DNA of 17,490 bases from an uncultured Macromonas sp. (GCA_946481585.1 CAMLOF010000029.1:1-17490), one strand, 5' to 3'; positions 7,300 to 15,657 are shown, counted from the first letter of the stretch. Notes: generated by a model not told the origin, from the sequence alone. Translations and numbers: made by a program.

Positions 7300-9081
7300 T
7301 CAGGCAGAACGGGCGCGGAAGCGCTCTTCTTCCTGCAGACGCAGCACACGGCGCTGCACCTTGCCGGTGGTGGTCATGGGAAGGGTGTCGATGAACTCGA
7401 TCTCCTTCGGGTATTCGTAGGGCGCCAGGCGGCCTTTCACATGGGCCTGGAGTTCGGCAATCAGGGGTTCGTCGAACTCCACCGCAGGGGTGGCGCTGGT
7501 GGCACGCCGTGCTGCAAAGTCGGGGGACAACACCACGTAGGCCTTCACCACGGCGCCGCGCTCGGCATCTGGCTTGGGCACCACGGCGGCATTGGCCACG
7601 GCGGGGTGCTTGACGAGGCAGTTCTCAATCTCGCTCGGCCCGATGCGGTAGCCTGCGGCCTTGAACACGTCGTCGGCGCGGCCCTGGTACCACAGGTAGC
7701 CATCGGCGTCGCGCAGCGCCAGGTCTCCGGTGCGGCACCAGCTGCTGGTCGGGTCGCCCGTGAACTTGGCTTGCGTGGCGGCCTCGTTGTTCCAGTAACC
7801 CAGGAAGAAGATGGGGTCGGGCTGGCCATGCACGTCCAGGCGGTGCACGGCCACGTCGCCGGGCACACCCACGGCGCACTCCTGCCCTTCTTCATCAATC
7901 ACAGCCACGCGGTGGCCCGGGTAGCCCTTGCCCATGCTGCCGGGCCGAGCGGGCCACAGCCGTGCGCAGTTGCCCACGATGTAGTTGATCTCGGTCTGGC
8001 CGAACATCTCGTTCACCGTCACGCCCAGCTCCTGCTGGCAGTAGGCAAACACGGCGTCTCCCACCGCCTCGCCCGCACTCATGATGGCCTGCAGGCGCAG
8101 GTTGAACAGCTTGCGCGGCTCGGGGAAGGCCTTCATCATGGCCTTGAGCGCCGTAGGGAACAGGAAGGTGTGGGTCACGCGGTGGCGCTGCAGCAGTTCA
8201 AAGGCCGCATCAGGCGCGAAGCGGCCGTTGTAGGCCACGATGGGCCGCCCAAAGTACAGCGTGGGCAACAGCGCATCCATCAGTCCGCCGGTCCAGGCCC
8301 AGTCGGCCGGACTCCAGAACACGGCCTTCGAGGGCTTGCTGGCGTCCCACGGGTCAAAGCCAAACCAGTTCTGGCTGCACACAAATCCGGTGAGGTTGCC
8401 AATGAGCGCGCGGTGCGGAATCAGCGCCCCCTTGGGGTTGCCTGTGGTGCCGCTGGTATAGATCAGCACGGCCGGATCGTCGGCCAGCGTTTCCACCAGG
8501 TCGAAGCGCTTGCGCGCACTGGCCAGTGCCAGTGGGCCGTCGAGCACGTCGGTGTCGAAGGCGCCGTCCAAGCCGATCACATGGCGCAATGCTGGGCAGC
8601 GTTCGCGCACCGACCAGACCGCCGGGCCGGTGGCGTCGTCGCAAAGTGCCACCACGGCAGCGCTGTCCTGCAGACGGTACTCCAGCGCCTCGGGCCCGAA
8701 GAGTTGCGAAAGCGGCATGGCCACGGCGCCCATCTGCAGCACCGCCATGTAGGCCACCGCCGTCTCGAAACGCTGCGGCAGCACAATGGCCACGCGGTCA
8801 CCTGCCTTCACGCCCAGAATACGCAGCACGTTGGACAGCCGGTTGGCGGCATCCTGCAGCTCGGCGTAGCTGTGCTGGGTGGGCGTGCGGCCCGGTCCAT
8901 CGGCAATCACGGCCGTGTTGCGCGAACTGCCAGCCTGTGCCGCCCAGCGGCGCGAACAGGCTTCGGCCATGTTGAAGCGTTTGGGCACTTTCCAGTGGAA
9001 ACTGGCATGCAAAGTGGCGTAATGGTCTTGCACGGTGTTGGAAGGGGAATGGACTTTGTCTCTGCCTTGACTGCCGACCAT
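7300..9081 (-). CDS. AMP-forming acyl-CoA synthetase (acetyl/medium-chain acyl-CoA synthetase-like)
   Basis: The 593-residue cytoplasmic enzyme belongs to the ANL adenylate-forming superfamily and would activate a carboxylic acid with ATP and load it on CoA. Motifs in order are the P-loop YTSGTTGNPKG (208-218), WSPADWAWTGGLMDALLPTL (256-275), SAGEAV (335-340), MFGQTE (359-364), the A8 hinge TGDLALRDADGYLWYQGRADD (451-471) with FKAAGYRIGPSEIE (473-486), and the C-terminal TTGKVQRR with catalytic Lys574. The SPADWAWTGG segment and overall pattern resemble the acetyl-CoA synthetase/ACSM branch rather than long-chain FadD; chain length cannot be fixed from this. ATG at 9079-9081 has an AGGAG ribosome binding site on the minus strand, about 9087-9092. 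It is the first gene of the leftward run and sits 26 bp from a divergent hydrolase gene. Confidence 0.92.
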   Translation of the reverse strand: MVGSQGRDKVHSPSNTVQDHYATLHASFHWKVPKRFNMAEACSRRWAAQAGSSRNTAVIADGPGRTPTQHSYAELQDAANRLSNVLRILGVKAGDRVAIVLPQRFETAVAYMAVLQMGAVAMPLSQLFGPEALEYRLQDSAAVVALCDDATGPAVWSVRERCPALRHVIGLDGAFDTDVLDGPLALASARKRFDLVETLADDPAVLIYTSGTTGNPKGALIPHRALIGNLTGFVCSQNWFGFDPWDASKPSKAVFWSPADWAWTGGLMDALLPTLYFGRPIVAYNGRFAPDAAFELLQRHRVTHTFLFPTALKAMMKAFPEPRKLFNLRLQAIMSAGEAVGDAVFAYCQQELGVTVNEMFGQTEINYIVGNCARLWPARPGSMGKGYPGHRVAVIDEEGQECAVGVPGDVAVHRLDVHGQPDPIFFLGYWNNEAATQAKFTGDPTSSWCRTGDLALRDADGYLWYQGRADDVFKAAGYRIGPSEIENCLVKHPAVANAAVVPKPDAERGAVVKAYVVLSPDFAARRATSATPAVEFDEPLIAELQAHVKGRLAPYEYPKEIEFIDTLPMTTTGKVQRRVLRLQEEERFRARSA

Positions 9082-9107
9082 GGCACGTCTCCTGAATAAT
9101 CCTGAGA

Positions 9108-10061
9108 ATGTACCAAGTCCGACGCCCCTCCCGCAGCGAATTCGTTCACATTCGCGACCAGCGCTACCACGTCCGCCTGTGGGGCACGCCGCGGCCCGGC
9201 GAGGCGCCGCTCTTCCTCGTTCATGGGTGGATGGACGTTTCCGCCTCCTGGCAGTTCGTGGTGGACGCCCTGTCGCAGGACCGTTTCATCGTCGCCCCTG
9301 ACTGGCGCGGCTTTGGCCTGACGCGCGCGCTCAGCCATGTGGAAAGCGACTCCCCCACCGCCTACTCGCACGGCGACCACTACTTCTTCCCCGACTACCT
9401 GGCCGACCTGGACGCCCTGGTGGACCACTACAACACCCAACTGGGCGAACCCGACGCCCCCATCGACCTGGTGGGTCACAGCATGGGCGGCAACGTCGTC
9501 ATGCTCTACGGCGGTGTGCGCCCGCAGCGGGTGAGGCGCCTGGTCAACCTGGAAGGCTTTGGCATGCCCACCACCCGCCCGGCGCAAGCCCCTGGGCGCT
9601 ACGCCCGCTGGCTGGACGAACTTCGCGGCCTGCGCCAAGGCACCATCGACCTGAAAACCTACGACAGCCTGGACGGCGTGGCCCGGCGCTTGATGAGAAC
9701 AAACCGCCGCCTGCCCGAGCCACAGGCCCGCTGGCTGGCCAGCCACTGGGCGGCCAAGAACGCTGCCGGGCGCTGGGAAGTGCTGGGCGACGCCGCGCAC
9801 AAGATCGTCAACCCCCTGCTCTACCGGGTGGACGAAGTGCTGGAAGTGTTCAAGCGCATCACCGCCCCGGTGCTGGCAGTGGAGGCGTCTGACGACAGCC
9901 TGGGGGCCTGGTTCAAGGGGGAATACACCCTGGCGCAATACCACGAAAGGCTGCAGGCCGTGCCCGACTGCCGGGTCGCCGTGGTGGCCGACGCAGGCCA
10001 CATGCTGCACCACGACCAGCCCGCTGAAGTGGCACGCCTGCTCGAAACCTTCCTGGCGTGA
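9108..10061 (+). CDS. Alpha/beta hydrolase (cytoplasmic serine hydrolase)
   Basis: The 317-residue protein has a complete alpha/beta hydrolase catalytic set: LFLVHGWMD (35-43, oxyanion loop), DWRGFGLT (65-72), the nucleophile elbow GHSMGG with Ser125 (123-128), VEASDDSLG with Asp262 or Asp263 as acid, and ADAGHMLHHDQP with His298. A cap region at about residues 150-245 (many Arg, Trp and Leu) lies between core strands. No signal peptide is visible. The GHSMGG elbow and the HMLHHDQP end resemble epoxide hydrolase/haloalkane dehalogenase/esterase relatives, but the substrate is unknown. It faces the acyl-CoA synthetase gene and is followed by prfB after 44 nt. A link with the acyl-CoA synthetase (for example thioester or ester hydrolysis) is only suggested by position. 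Confidence 0.9.
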   Translation: MYQVRRPSRSEFVHIRDQRYHVRLWGTPRPGEAPLFLVHGWMDVSASWQFVVDALSQDRFIVAPDWRGFGLTRALSHVESDSPTAYSHGDHYFFPDYLADLDALVDHYNTQLGEPDAPIDLVGHSMGGNVVMLYGGVRPQRVRRLVNLEGFGMPTTRPAQAPGRYARWLDELRGLRQGTIDLKTYDSLDGVARRLMRTNRRLPEPQARWLASHWAAKNAAGRWEVLGDAAHKIVNPLLYRVDEVLEVFKRITAPVLAVEASDDSLGAWFKGEYTLAQYHERLQAVPDCRVAVVADAGHMLHHDQPAEVARLLETFLA

Positions 10062-10067
10062 GAAAAT

Positions 10068-10103
10068 TGCGTGTTTTACCGACACGCACAGAAAAGACAC
10101 GCA
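10068..10103 (+). repeat. Short inverted and direct repeats in the prfB leader
   Basis: TGCGTGT at 10068-10074 can pair with ACACGCA at 10082-10088 (7-nt loop) or equally with a second ACACGCA at 10097-10103 that ends 2 nt before the prfB ATG. The downstream copies form a direct repeat GACACGCA (10081-10088 and 10096-10103) with a 15-nt period. The two pairings exclude each other, and the second would cover the region where the ribosome lands. A regulatory role is speculation. Confidence 0.4.
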
Positions 10104-10105
10104 TC

Positions 10106-11210
10106 ATGGAAGCAGAACGCATCAACGCCATTTCCTCCCGCCTGGCCGACCTCAGCGAACGCGTGGTCGAGCTACGGAGGTATCTTTGACTACGATGCCA
10201 AGGCACTGAAGCTCACTGAAGTCAACAGCGCGCTGGAAGAGCCCACCGTCTGGGACAACCCCAAGCGCGCCCAGGATCTGGGCAAGGAAAAGAAGTCCCT
10301 GGAGGACGTGGTGCTGGTGCTCGACCGCCTGAGCACCGAACTGGCCGACAACAGCGAACTGTTCGAGATGTCCAAGGAAGAAGGCGATGACGCCGGCCTG
10401 GAAACCATTGAAGGCGAAGCCAGCAAACTGGCCGCCGACGTGGAAAAGCTCGAATTCCGCCGCATGTTCAACCAGGAGGCCGATCCCCTGAACTGCTTCC
10501 TGGACATCCAGGCAGGCGCTGGCGGCACCGAGGCCTGCGACTGGGCCAGCATGCTGCTGCGCCAGTACACCCGCTACGGCGAACGCAAGGGCTTCAAGGT
10601 CACGGTGGAAGACATCACCGACGGCGACACTGCTGGCATCAAGAGCGCCACCATCAAGATCGAAGGCGAGTACGCCTACGGCCTGCTGCGCACCGAAACC
10701 GGCGTGCACCGCCTGGTGCGCAAGAGCCCCTTCGACTCGTCGGGCGGCCGCCACACCTCGTTCGCCTCGGTGTTCGTCTACCCCGAGATCGACGACTCGG
10801 TTGAAATCAACATCAACCCCGCCGACGTGCGCGTGGACACCTACCGCGCCAGCGGTGCCGGTGGTCAGCACATCAACAAGACCGACTCGGCCGTGCGCCT
10901 CACGCACATTCCCACCGGCATCGTGGTGCAAAGCCAGGACAGCCGCAGCCAGCACAGCAACCGCGACCTGGCCTGGGGCCGCCTGCGATCCAAGCTGTAC
11001 GACTACGAAATGCGCAAGCGCATGGAAGCTCAGCAGAAGCTGGAAGACACCAAGACCGACGTGGGCTGGGGCCACCAGATCCGTTCCTACGTGCTGGACA
11101 ACAGCCGCATCAAGGACCTGCGCACCAACGTCGAAATCTCCGCCACCCAGAAAGTGCTGGACGGCGACCTCGACGCCTTCATCGAAGCCTCGCTCAAGCA
11201 AGGCGTCTGA
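10106..11210 (+). CDS. prfB: Peptide chain release factor 2 (programmed +1 frameshift)
   Basis: RF2 reads UAA and UGA and triggers peptide release. Translation starts at ATG 10106 in one frame ([20 protein letters not shown]...), meets an in-frame TGA at 10187-10189 after 27 codons, and continues in the +1 frame from GAC at 10188, giving 367 residues (E. coli RF2 is 365). In the downstream frame are the stop-codon-reading tripeptide SPF at 207-209 ([15 protein letters not shown]) and the catalytic GGQ at 252-254 ([18 protein letters not shown]). Reading the second frame alone would give a false N-terminus starting near 10071. The N-terminal domain is helical and acidic, as usual. prfB lies 44 nt after a hydrolase gene and 32 nt before pepN, all rightward. 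Expression is expected to be autoregulated, because low RF2 lets the ribosome pause at UGA and shift. Confidence 0.97.
10176..10190 (+). promoter_or_regulatory. prfB: Programmed +1 ribosomal frameshift site of prfB
   Basis: The site has all the classic parts. A Shine-Dalgarno-like GGAGG (10176-10180) is followed by TAT, the slippery CTT codon (10184-10186), and TGA with C after it (10187-10190). The spacing of 3 nt between the SD-like block and CTT matches the E. coli arrangement. The ribosome skips T10187 and reads GAC. UGA followed by C is a poor termination context, which favours shifting when RF2 is scarce. Confidence 0.97.
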
Positions 11211-11242
11211 GCCACAACACTGCCCCCTGAACGGAACCACCC

Positions 11243-13951
11243 ATGAGCTCCCTGCGTGAAGGCCCCACCACCGTGGTGAAACGCGAAGACTACGCCGCCC
11301 CTGCCTACCTGATCGACACGGTCGACCTGACCTTCGACCTGGACCCGGCCAAGACCCGCGTATTGAACAAGATGCGGCTGCGCCGCAACCCCGAGGTGGC
11401 ACCACAGCCGCTGCGCCTGGACGGCGAGGAACTCAACCTCGCCCGCGTTCTGGTCAACGGCGCAGGCACCAGCTTCAAGATGGACGGCTCGCAACTGGTG
11501 CTGGAGAACCTGCCCGAAGGCCCCGACGCCTTCGATCTGGAAATCTTCACCACCTGCGCCCCCGTCAAGAACACCAAGCTGATGGGGTTGTACGTCAGCC
11601 AGGGCACCTTCTTCACGCAGTGCGAGGCCGAAGGCTTCAGGCGCATCACCTACTTCCTGGACCGCCCGGACGTGATGGCCAGCTACACCGTGACGCTGCG
11701 CGCCGACAAGACTGCCTACCCGGTGCTGCTGAGCAATGGCAACCTGGTGGACCAGGGCGACCTGGAAGACGGCCCTAACGGCCCCCGGCATTACGCCAAA
11801 TGGGTGGACCCGCACAAGAAGCCCTGCTACCTGTTCGCGCTGGTGGCGGGCAAGCTGGTGCACCGCGAGCAGAAGATCATCAGCCGCAGCGGCACCGAAC
11901 ACACCCTGCAGGTCTATGTGCGCCCTGGCGACCTGGACAAGACCGAGCACGCCATGAACTCCCTCATGGCCAGCGTGGCCTGGGACGAAGCCCGCTTCGG
12001 CCTGCCGCTCGATCTGGAACGCTTCATGATCGTCGCCACCAGCGACTTCAACATGGGTGCGATGGAGAACAAGGGCCTCAACATCTTCAACACGAAGTAC
12101 GTCCTGGCCAGCCAGGCCACCGCCACCGACACCGATTACGCCAACATCGAGAGCGTGGTCGGCCACGAGTACTTCCACAACTGGACGGGCAACCGCGTCA
12201 CCTGCCGCGACTGGTTCCAGCTGAGCCTGAAGGAAGGCCTGACCGTCTTCCGCGATCAGGAATTCAGCATGGACATGGCGGGCAGCCCCTCGGCGCGCGC
12301 CGTCAAGCGCATCGAAGACGTTCGCGTGCTGCGCACCGCTCAGTTCCCCGAGGACGCAGGCCCCATGGCCCACCCGGTGCGCCCCGACAGCTACGCCGAG
12401 ATCAACAACTTCTACACCGTCACCGTGTACGAAAAAGGTGCTGAGGTGGTGCGCATGCAGCAAGCTCTGGTGGGCCGCGAAGGCTTTGCCAAGGGCATGA
12501 AGCTCTACTTCGAGCGCCACGACGGCCAGGCCGTGACCTGCGACGACTTCGCCAGTTCAATTGCCGACGCCAACCCCGGCAGCGACCTGGCCCGCCTGCT
12601 GCCGCAGTTCAAGCGCTGGTACAGCCAGGCTGGCACGCCCCGCGTGCAGGCCCAGGGCCAGTACGACGCTGCCGCCCGCACCTACACCCTCACCCTGTCG
12701 CAAAACTGCCCGGCCACACCGGGTCAGGCCGTCAAGGAGCCCTTCGTCATCCCCGTGGCGCTGGGCCTGCTGGACGCACAAGGCCAGGAACTGCCGCTGC
12801 AACTGGCCCACTGGAGCCACCCGGAACACGACACCCGTACCCTGGTGTTGACCGAGCCCAGCGAGACCTTCACCTTCGTGAACCTGGACAGCGAACCCGT
12901 GCCTTCGCTGTTGCGCGGCTTCAGCGCCCCGGTGGTGCTGGAACTCGACTACACCGATGCGCAGCTGCTCACCCTGCTGGCCCACGACAGCGATGCCTTC
13001 AACCGCTGGGAAGCGGGCCAACGCCTGGCGCTGCGCCGTGCGCTGCGCGCCATCCAGGCTGACGGCCCCGTACCGCACGACGTTTTGGACGCTGCCTACC
13101 TTGACGCCATGCGCGCCGTGCTGCGCCACCCCGCGCTGGACGCCGCGTTCAAGGAACTCGTGCTCACCCTGCCCGCAGAAACCTACATCGCCGAGCAGCT
13201 CGACGTGGTGGACCCGCAGCGCGTGCACGCCGTGCGCGAAGCCATGCGCCAGCAACTCGCCCATGCCCTGCACGACGACTGGGTCCACGCGTTCGAGGCC
13301 AACCAGGACAACGGCGCCTACCGGCCCGACCCGGTGTCCAGCGGCCGCCGCGCCCTGGCAGGCCTGGCCCTGCAGATGCTGTGCCTGGCCGCGCGTGAGA
13401 ACGGCAACCCCGTGTGGCCCGGCAAGGCCTACCAGCGCTTCAAGGACGCGGGCAACATGACAGACCGCTTCCAGGCACTCAACGCCCTGGTGGCCAGCGG
13501 CCACGCCTTGGCCCAGCAGGCCTTGCAACGCTTCCACGTCCTCTTCAAACAAGAGGACCTGGTCATTGACAAGTGGTTTGCCCTGCAAGCTGGCGCGCCC
13601 GACCACGGCGGCAATATCCTGCCCCAGGTCAGGCAGCTGCTGCTGCACCCCGACTTCCACCTGCGCAACCCCAACCGTGCGCGCAGCGTCATCAGCACCT
13701 TCTGCCACGCCAACCCCGGCGCATTCCACCGCCCAGACGCGGCGGGCTACGTGTTCTGGAGCGAGCGCGTGCTGGAGATTGACACCTTCAACCCGCAGGT
13801 GGCTGCACGCCTGGCGCGTGCGCTGGACCGCTGGAAAAAGCTCGCCGAACCCTACCGCACCGCTGCGCGCGAAGCGATTGCCCGAGTGGCAGCCAAGCCC
13901 GAGCTGAGCAATGACGTGCGCGAGGTGGTGACCCGCGCACTCGCCGACTGA
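11243..13951 (+). CDS. pepN: Aminopeptidase N (M1 family zinc metallopeptidase)
   Basis: This large cytoplasmic enzyme removes N-terminal residues from peptides and completes protein turnover. The 902-residue protein is a little longer than E. coli PepN (870). The M1 signatures are visible: the exopeptidase motif GAMEN (272-276), the zinc site HEYFH with His308, Glu309 and His312, the third ligand Glu331 in LSLKEGLTVFRDQEFS, and Tyr396 (TVTVYEKGAEVV), the transition-state tyrosine. The N-terminal beta domain (about 1-200) and the long helical C-terminal domain (about 560-902) match the PepN architecture. No signal peptide is present. ATG at 11243 follows prfB by 32 nt, and fbp starts 32 nt after its stop, so the three are likely co-transcribed. 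Product call is very secure. Confidence 0.96.
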   Translation: MSSLREGPTTVVKREDYAAPAYLIDTVDLTFDLDPAKTRVLNKMRLRRNPEVAPQPLRLDGEELNLARVLVNGAGTSFKMDGSQLVLENLPEGPDAFDLEIFTTCAPVKNTKLMGLYVSQGTFFTQCEAEGFRRITYFLDRPDVMASYTVTLRADKTAYPVLLSNGNLVDQGDLEDGPNGPRHYAKWVDPHKKPCYLFALVAGKLVHREQKIISRSGTEHTLQVYVRPGDLDKTEHAMNSLMASVAWDEARFGLPLDLERFMIVATSDFNMGAMENKGLNIFNTKYVLASQATATDTDYANIESVVGHEYFHNWTGNRVTCRDWFQLSLKEGLTVFRDQEFSMDMAGSPSARAVKRIEDVRVLRTAQFPEDAGPMAHPVRPDSYAEINNFYTVTVYEKGAEVVRMQQALVGREGFAKGMKLYFERHDGQAVTCDDFASSIADANPGSDLARLLPQFKRWYSQAGTPRVQAQGQYDAAARTYTLTLSQNCPATPGQAVKEPFVIPVALGLLDAQGQELPLQLAHWSHPEHDTRTLVLTEPSETFTFVNLDSEPVPSLLRGFSAPVVLELDYTDAQLLTLLAHDSDAFNRWEAGQRLALRRALRAIQADGPVPHDVLDAAYLDAMRAVLRHPALDAAFKELVLTLPAETYIAEQLDVVDPQRVHAVREAMRQQLAHALHDDWVHAFEANQDNGAYRPDPVSSGRRALAGLALQMLCLAARENGNPVWPGKAYQRFKDAGNMTDRFQALNALVASGHALAQQALQRFHVLFKQEDLVIDKWFALQAGAPDHGGNILPQVRQLLLHPDFHLRNPNRARSVISTFCHANPGAFHRPDAAGYVFWSERVLEIDTFNPQVAARLARALDRWKKLAEPYRTAAREAIARVAAKPELSNDVREVVTRALAD

Positions 13952-13983
13952 ACGCACCGCCCTAGGAAAACCAAGGAGTCCCC

Positions 13984-15015
13984 ATGTCCGGCAAGATTTC
14001 CCTGACCCGCTACCTGGTCGAACAACAGCGCGTGCACGGCAGCATCCCGCCCGAGCTGCGTCTGCTCATTGAAGTGGTCGCGCGCGCCTGCAAGCGCATC
14101 GCCATCAGCGTCAACAAAGGCGCCCTGGGCGAAGTGCTGGGCACCGCTGGCAGCGAGAACGTTCAAGGCGAGGTGCAGAAAAAGCTCGACATCATCGCCA
14201 ACGAAGTCCTGATCGAGGCCAACGAGTGGGGCGGTCACCTGGCCGCCATGGCGTCGGAAGAGATGGAAGACATCTACGTCGTGCCCAACCGCTACCCCCA
14301 GGGTGAATACCTGCTGATGTTCGACCCGCTGGACGGCTCCAGCAACATCGACGTCAACGTGTCCATCGGCACCATCTTCTCGGTGCTCAAGAAGCACAAC
14401 GACAAGCCGGACGTGATTGAGCCCGTGGGTGTTTCGGACTTTCTGCAGGCGGGCAACCAGCAGGTGGCGGCCGGTTACTGCATCTACGGCCCGCAAACCA
14501 CGCTGGTGCTCACGGTGGGCAATGGCGTGGCCATGTTCACGCTGGACCGCGAACAAGGCTCCTGGGTGCTCACGCAAGACGGTGTGAAGATTCCCGAAGA
14601 CACCAAGGAATTCGCCATCAACATGAGCAACATGCGCCATTGGGACGCCCCGGTGCGCCGCTACATCGACGAGTGCCTGGCGGGTAAGGAAGGCCCACGT
14701 GGCAAGGACTTCAACATGCGCTGGATCGCCTCCATGGTGGCAGACGTGCACCGCATCCTCAGCCGTGGCGGTGTCTTCATGTACCCGTGGGACAAACGTG
14801 AGCCTCACAAGGCTGGCAAGCTGCGCCTGATGTACGAAGCCAACCCCATGGGCTGGATCGTTGAGCAGGCCGGTGGCGCTGCCACCAACGGCCGCCAGCG
14901 CATTCTGGACATTCAACCCACCGAACTGCACCAGCGCGTCAGCGTGATCCTGGGCTCGAAGAACGAGGTCGAGCGGGTCACGGCCTACCATCTGGAGGCC
15001 AGCGCTTCCCAGTGA
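13984..15015 (+). CDS. fbp: Class 1 fructose-1,6-bisphosphatase
   Basis: This cytoplasmic, Mg2+-dependent enzyme dephosphorylates fructose-1,6-bisphosphate in gluconeogenesis (and in the Calvin cycle where one exists; no Calvin genes are in this window). The 343-residue protein has the class 1 metal-binding signature [21 protein letters not shown], starting at Asp114 with Asp117, an upstream Glu pair in ASEEMEDI, and the C-terminal substrate block [32 protein letters not shown]. Length and order match FBPase class 1 (E. coli 332). A strong AAGGAG ribosome binding site lies just upstream (about 13972-13977). It is the last protein gene of the hydrolase-prfB-pepN-fbp run. The inverted repeat at 15036-15059 downstream might slow transcription, but I see no classic terminator. 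Confidence 0.97.
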   Translation: MSGKISLTRYLVEQQRVHGSIPPELRLLIEVVARACKRIAISVNKGALGEVLGTAGSENVQGEVQKKLDIIANEVLIEANEWGGHLAAMASEEMEDIYVVPNRYPQGEYLLMFDPLDGSSNIDVNVSIGTIFSVLKKHNDKPDVIEPVGVSDFLQAGNQQVAAGYCIYGPQTTLVLTVGNGVAMFTLDREQGSWVLTQDGVKIPEDTKEFAINMSNMRHWDAPVRRYIDECLAGKEGPRGKDFNMRWIASMVADVHRILSRGGVFMYPWDKREPHKAGKLRLMYEANPMGWIVEQAGGAATNGRQRILDIQPTELHQRVSVILGSKNEVERVTAYHLEASASQ

Positions 15016-15035
15016 CGGCCCGAAAAGCAGCAGGC

Positions 15036-15059
15036 AAGTCACGCTATAATGCGTGGCTT
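15036..15059 (+). promoter_or_regulatory. tRNA-Thr promoter: consensus -10 inside an inverted repeat
   Basis: A perfect TATAAT lies at 15045-15050, followed by a GC-rich discriminator (GCGTGG) of the kind found in stable-RNA promoters under stringent control. The hexamer is flanked by AAGTCACGC (15036-15044) and GCGTGGCTT (15051-15059), a 9-bp inverted repeat with one G-T pair. A -35 box is not obvious at 16-18 bp. Transcription would start near 15057, giving a leader of about 30 nt before the tRNA, which includes a small CTTGG-CC-CCAAG palindrome at 15071-15082. Confidence 0.65.
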
Positions 15060-15085
15060 TCCAGCAGGCCCTTGGCCCCAAGGAA

Positions 15086-15161
15086 GCCGGAATAGCTCAG
15101 TCGGTAGAGCAGCTCATTCGTAATGAGAAGGTCGGGGGTTCGATTCCTCTTTCCGGCACCA
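15086..15161 (+). tRNA. tRNA-Thr, anticodon CGU
   Basis: The 76-nt gene folds as a standard cloverleaf. Acceptor GCCGGAA (15086-15092) pairs with TTCCGGC (15151-15157), with A discriminator and encoded CCA (15158-15161). D stem is GCTC/GAGC (15095-15098 and 15107-15110). The anticodon loop is TTCGTAA (15117-15123) with CGT at 15119-15121, which reads ACG threonine codons. The T arm is GGGGG-TTCGATT-CCTCT. A G-A mismatch at the top of the anticodon stem (27-43) also occurs in E. coli tRNA-Thr(CGU), which supports the identity. It has its own promoter and terminator. Confidence 0.96.
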
Positions 15162-15177
15162 ATAAAATCAAGCACTT

Positions 15178-15205
15178 AGGCCAACTCGCGAGGGTTGGCC
15201 TTTTT
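15178..15205 (+). terminator. Intrinsic terminator after tRNA-Thr
   Basis: The stem AGGCCAACTC (15178-15187) pairs with GAGGGTTGGCCT (ending at 15201; one G-T pair), with a GCGA loop at 15188-15191, and is followed by TTTTT (15201-15205). It begins 17 nt after the tRNA. The convergent marR gene stops at 15207, just beyond it. The T-run is on the rightward strand, so the tRNA is the main client. Confidence 0.9.
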
Positions 15206-15206
15206 G

Positions 15207-15650
15207 TTAACTTTCAGCACAATGACCCAGTAGCGCCCACTGCTGGATCAGGCCGTCCAGTTGCGCGGCGCTGCAGGCCCCAAACAACTCGGCCGCCACT
15301 TCCCTTTGTGCTTGTGCAAAAAGCTGGACCATGGCCTCACCCAGCGGCGTGGGCCACAGGCAGTGACTGCGCCGGTCCTCAGGGTGGTCCCGGCGCTCCA
15401 GAAAACCATCGTCCAGCAAGGACTTCACCATGCGGGTGATTTGCGCCTTGTCACGCCCAGTGGCGGCCACCAATCCACTTGGGGTGATGCCCGGCTGTTG
15501 AACGCTCAGCTGCAACAGTCGCAACATCATGGGCGGCGGCACACCCTCGCCATGCCTAGCCAGCGCCTGCTGCATGTGCAATTTGAAACGGGTGAACAAG
15601 CCCATCAAGGCGTCAAGCGCCGCGAGCTGTCGGGTGGCAAGGTTTTTCAT
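15207..15650 (-). CDS. MarR-family transcriptional regulator
   Basis: The 147-residue protein has the MarR layout: N-terminal dimer helix (about 5-32), winged helix with the recognition region ITPSGLVAATGRDKAQITRMVKSLLDDGFLERR (55-87), the wing DHPEDRRSHCLWPTPLGEAM (88-107) with the typical D..DRR pattern, and C-terminal dimerisation helices. Such proteins are usually dimeric repressors released by small phenolic or oxidant ligands; the ligand here is unknown. It is divergent from a DUF2798-like gene and a siderophore-interacting protein gene across 66 bp that contain two palindromes, so autoregulation and control of those genes are likely. A Cys at 97 and two near the C-terminus (125, 143) could sense oxidants, but this is only a thought. 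Confidence 0.93.
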   Translation of the reverse strand: MKNLATRQLAALDALMGLFTRFKLHMQQALARHGEGVPPPMMLRLLQLSVQQPGITPSGLVAATGRDKAQITRMVKSLLDDGFLERRDHPEDRRSHCLWPTPLGEAMVQLFAQAQREVAAELFGACSAAQLDGLIQQWALLGHCAES

Positions 15651-15657
15651 CGCTTTA

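Noticed and set aside
7441..9099. Long rightward open frame opposite the acyl-CoA synthetase; similar long antisense frames at 2566-3618, 11087-12520, 12557-13957 and 13852-15081
   Set aside because: They lie antisense to clearly identified conserved genes, are rich in His, Gln, Gly and Ala as expected from reversed high-GC codons, and show no recognisable motifs or own start signals.
10071..10105. prfB start at 10071 (TTG/GTG-type upstream frame)
   Set aside because: That reading gives a non-family N-terminus ([12 protein letters not shown]). The ATG at 10106 plus frameshift gives the conserved RF2 N-terminus.
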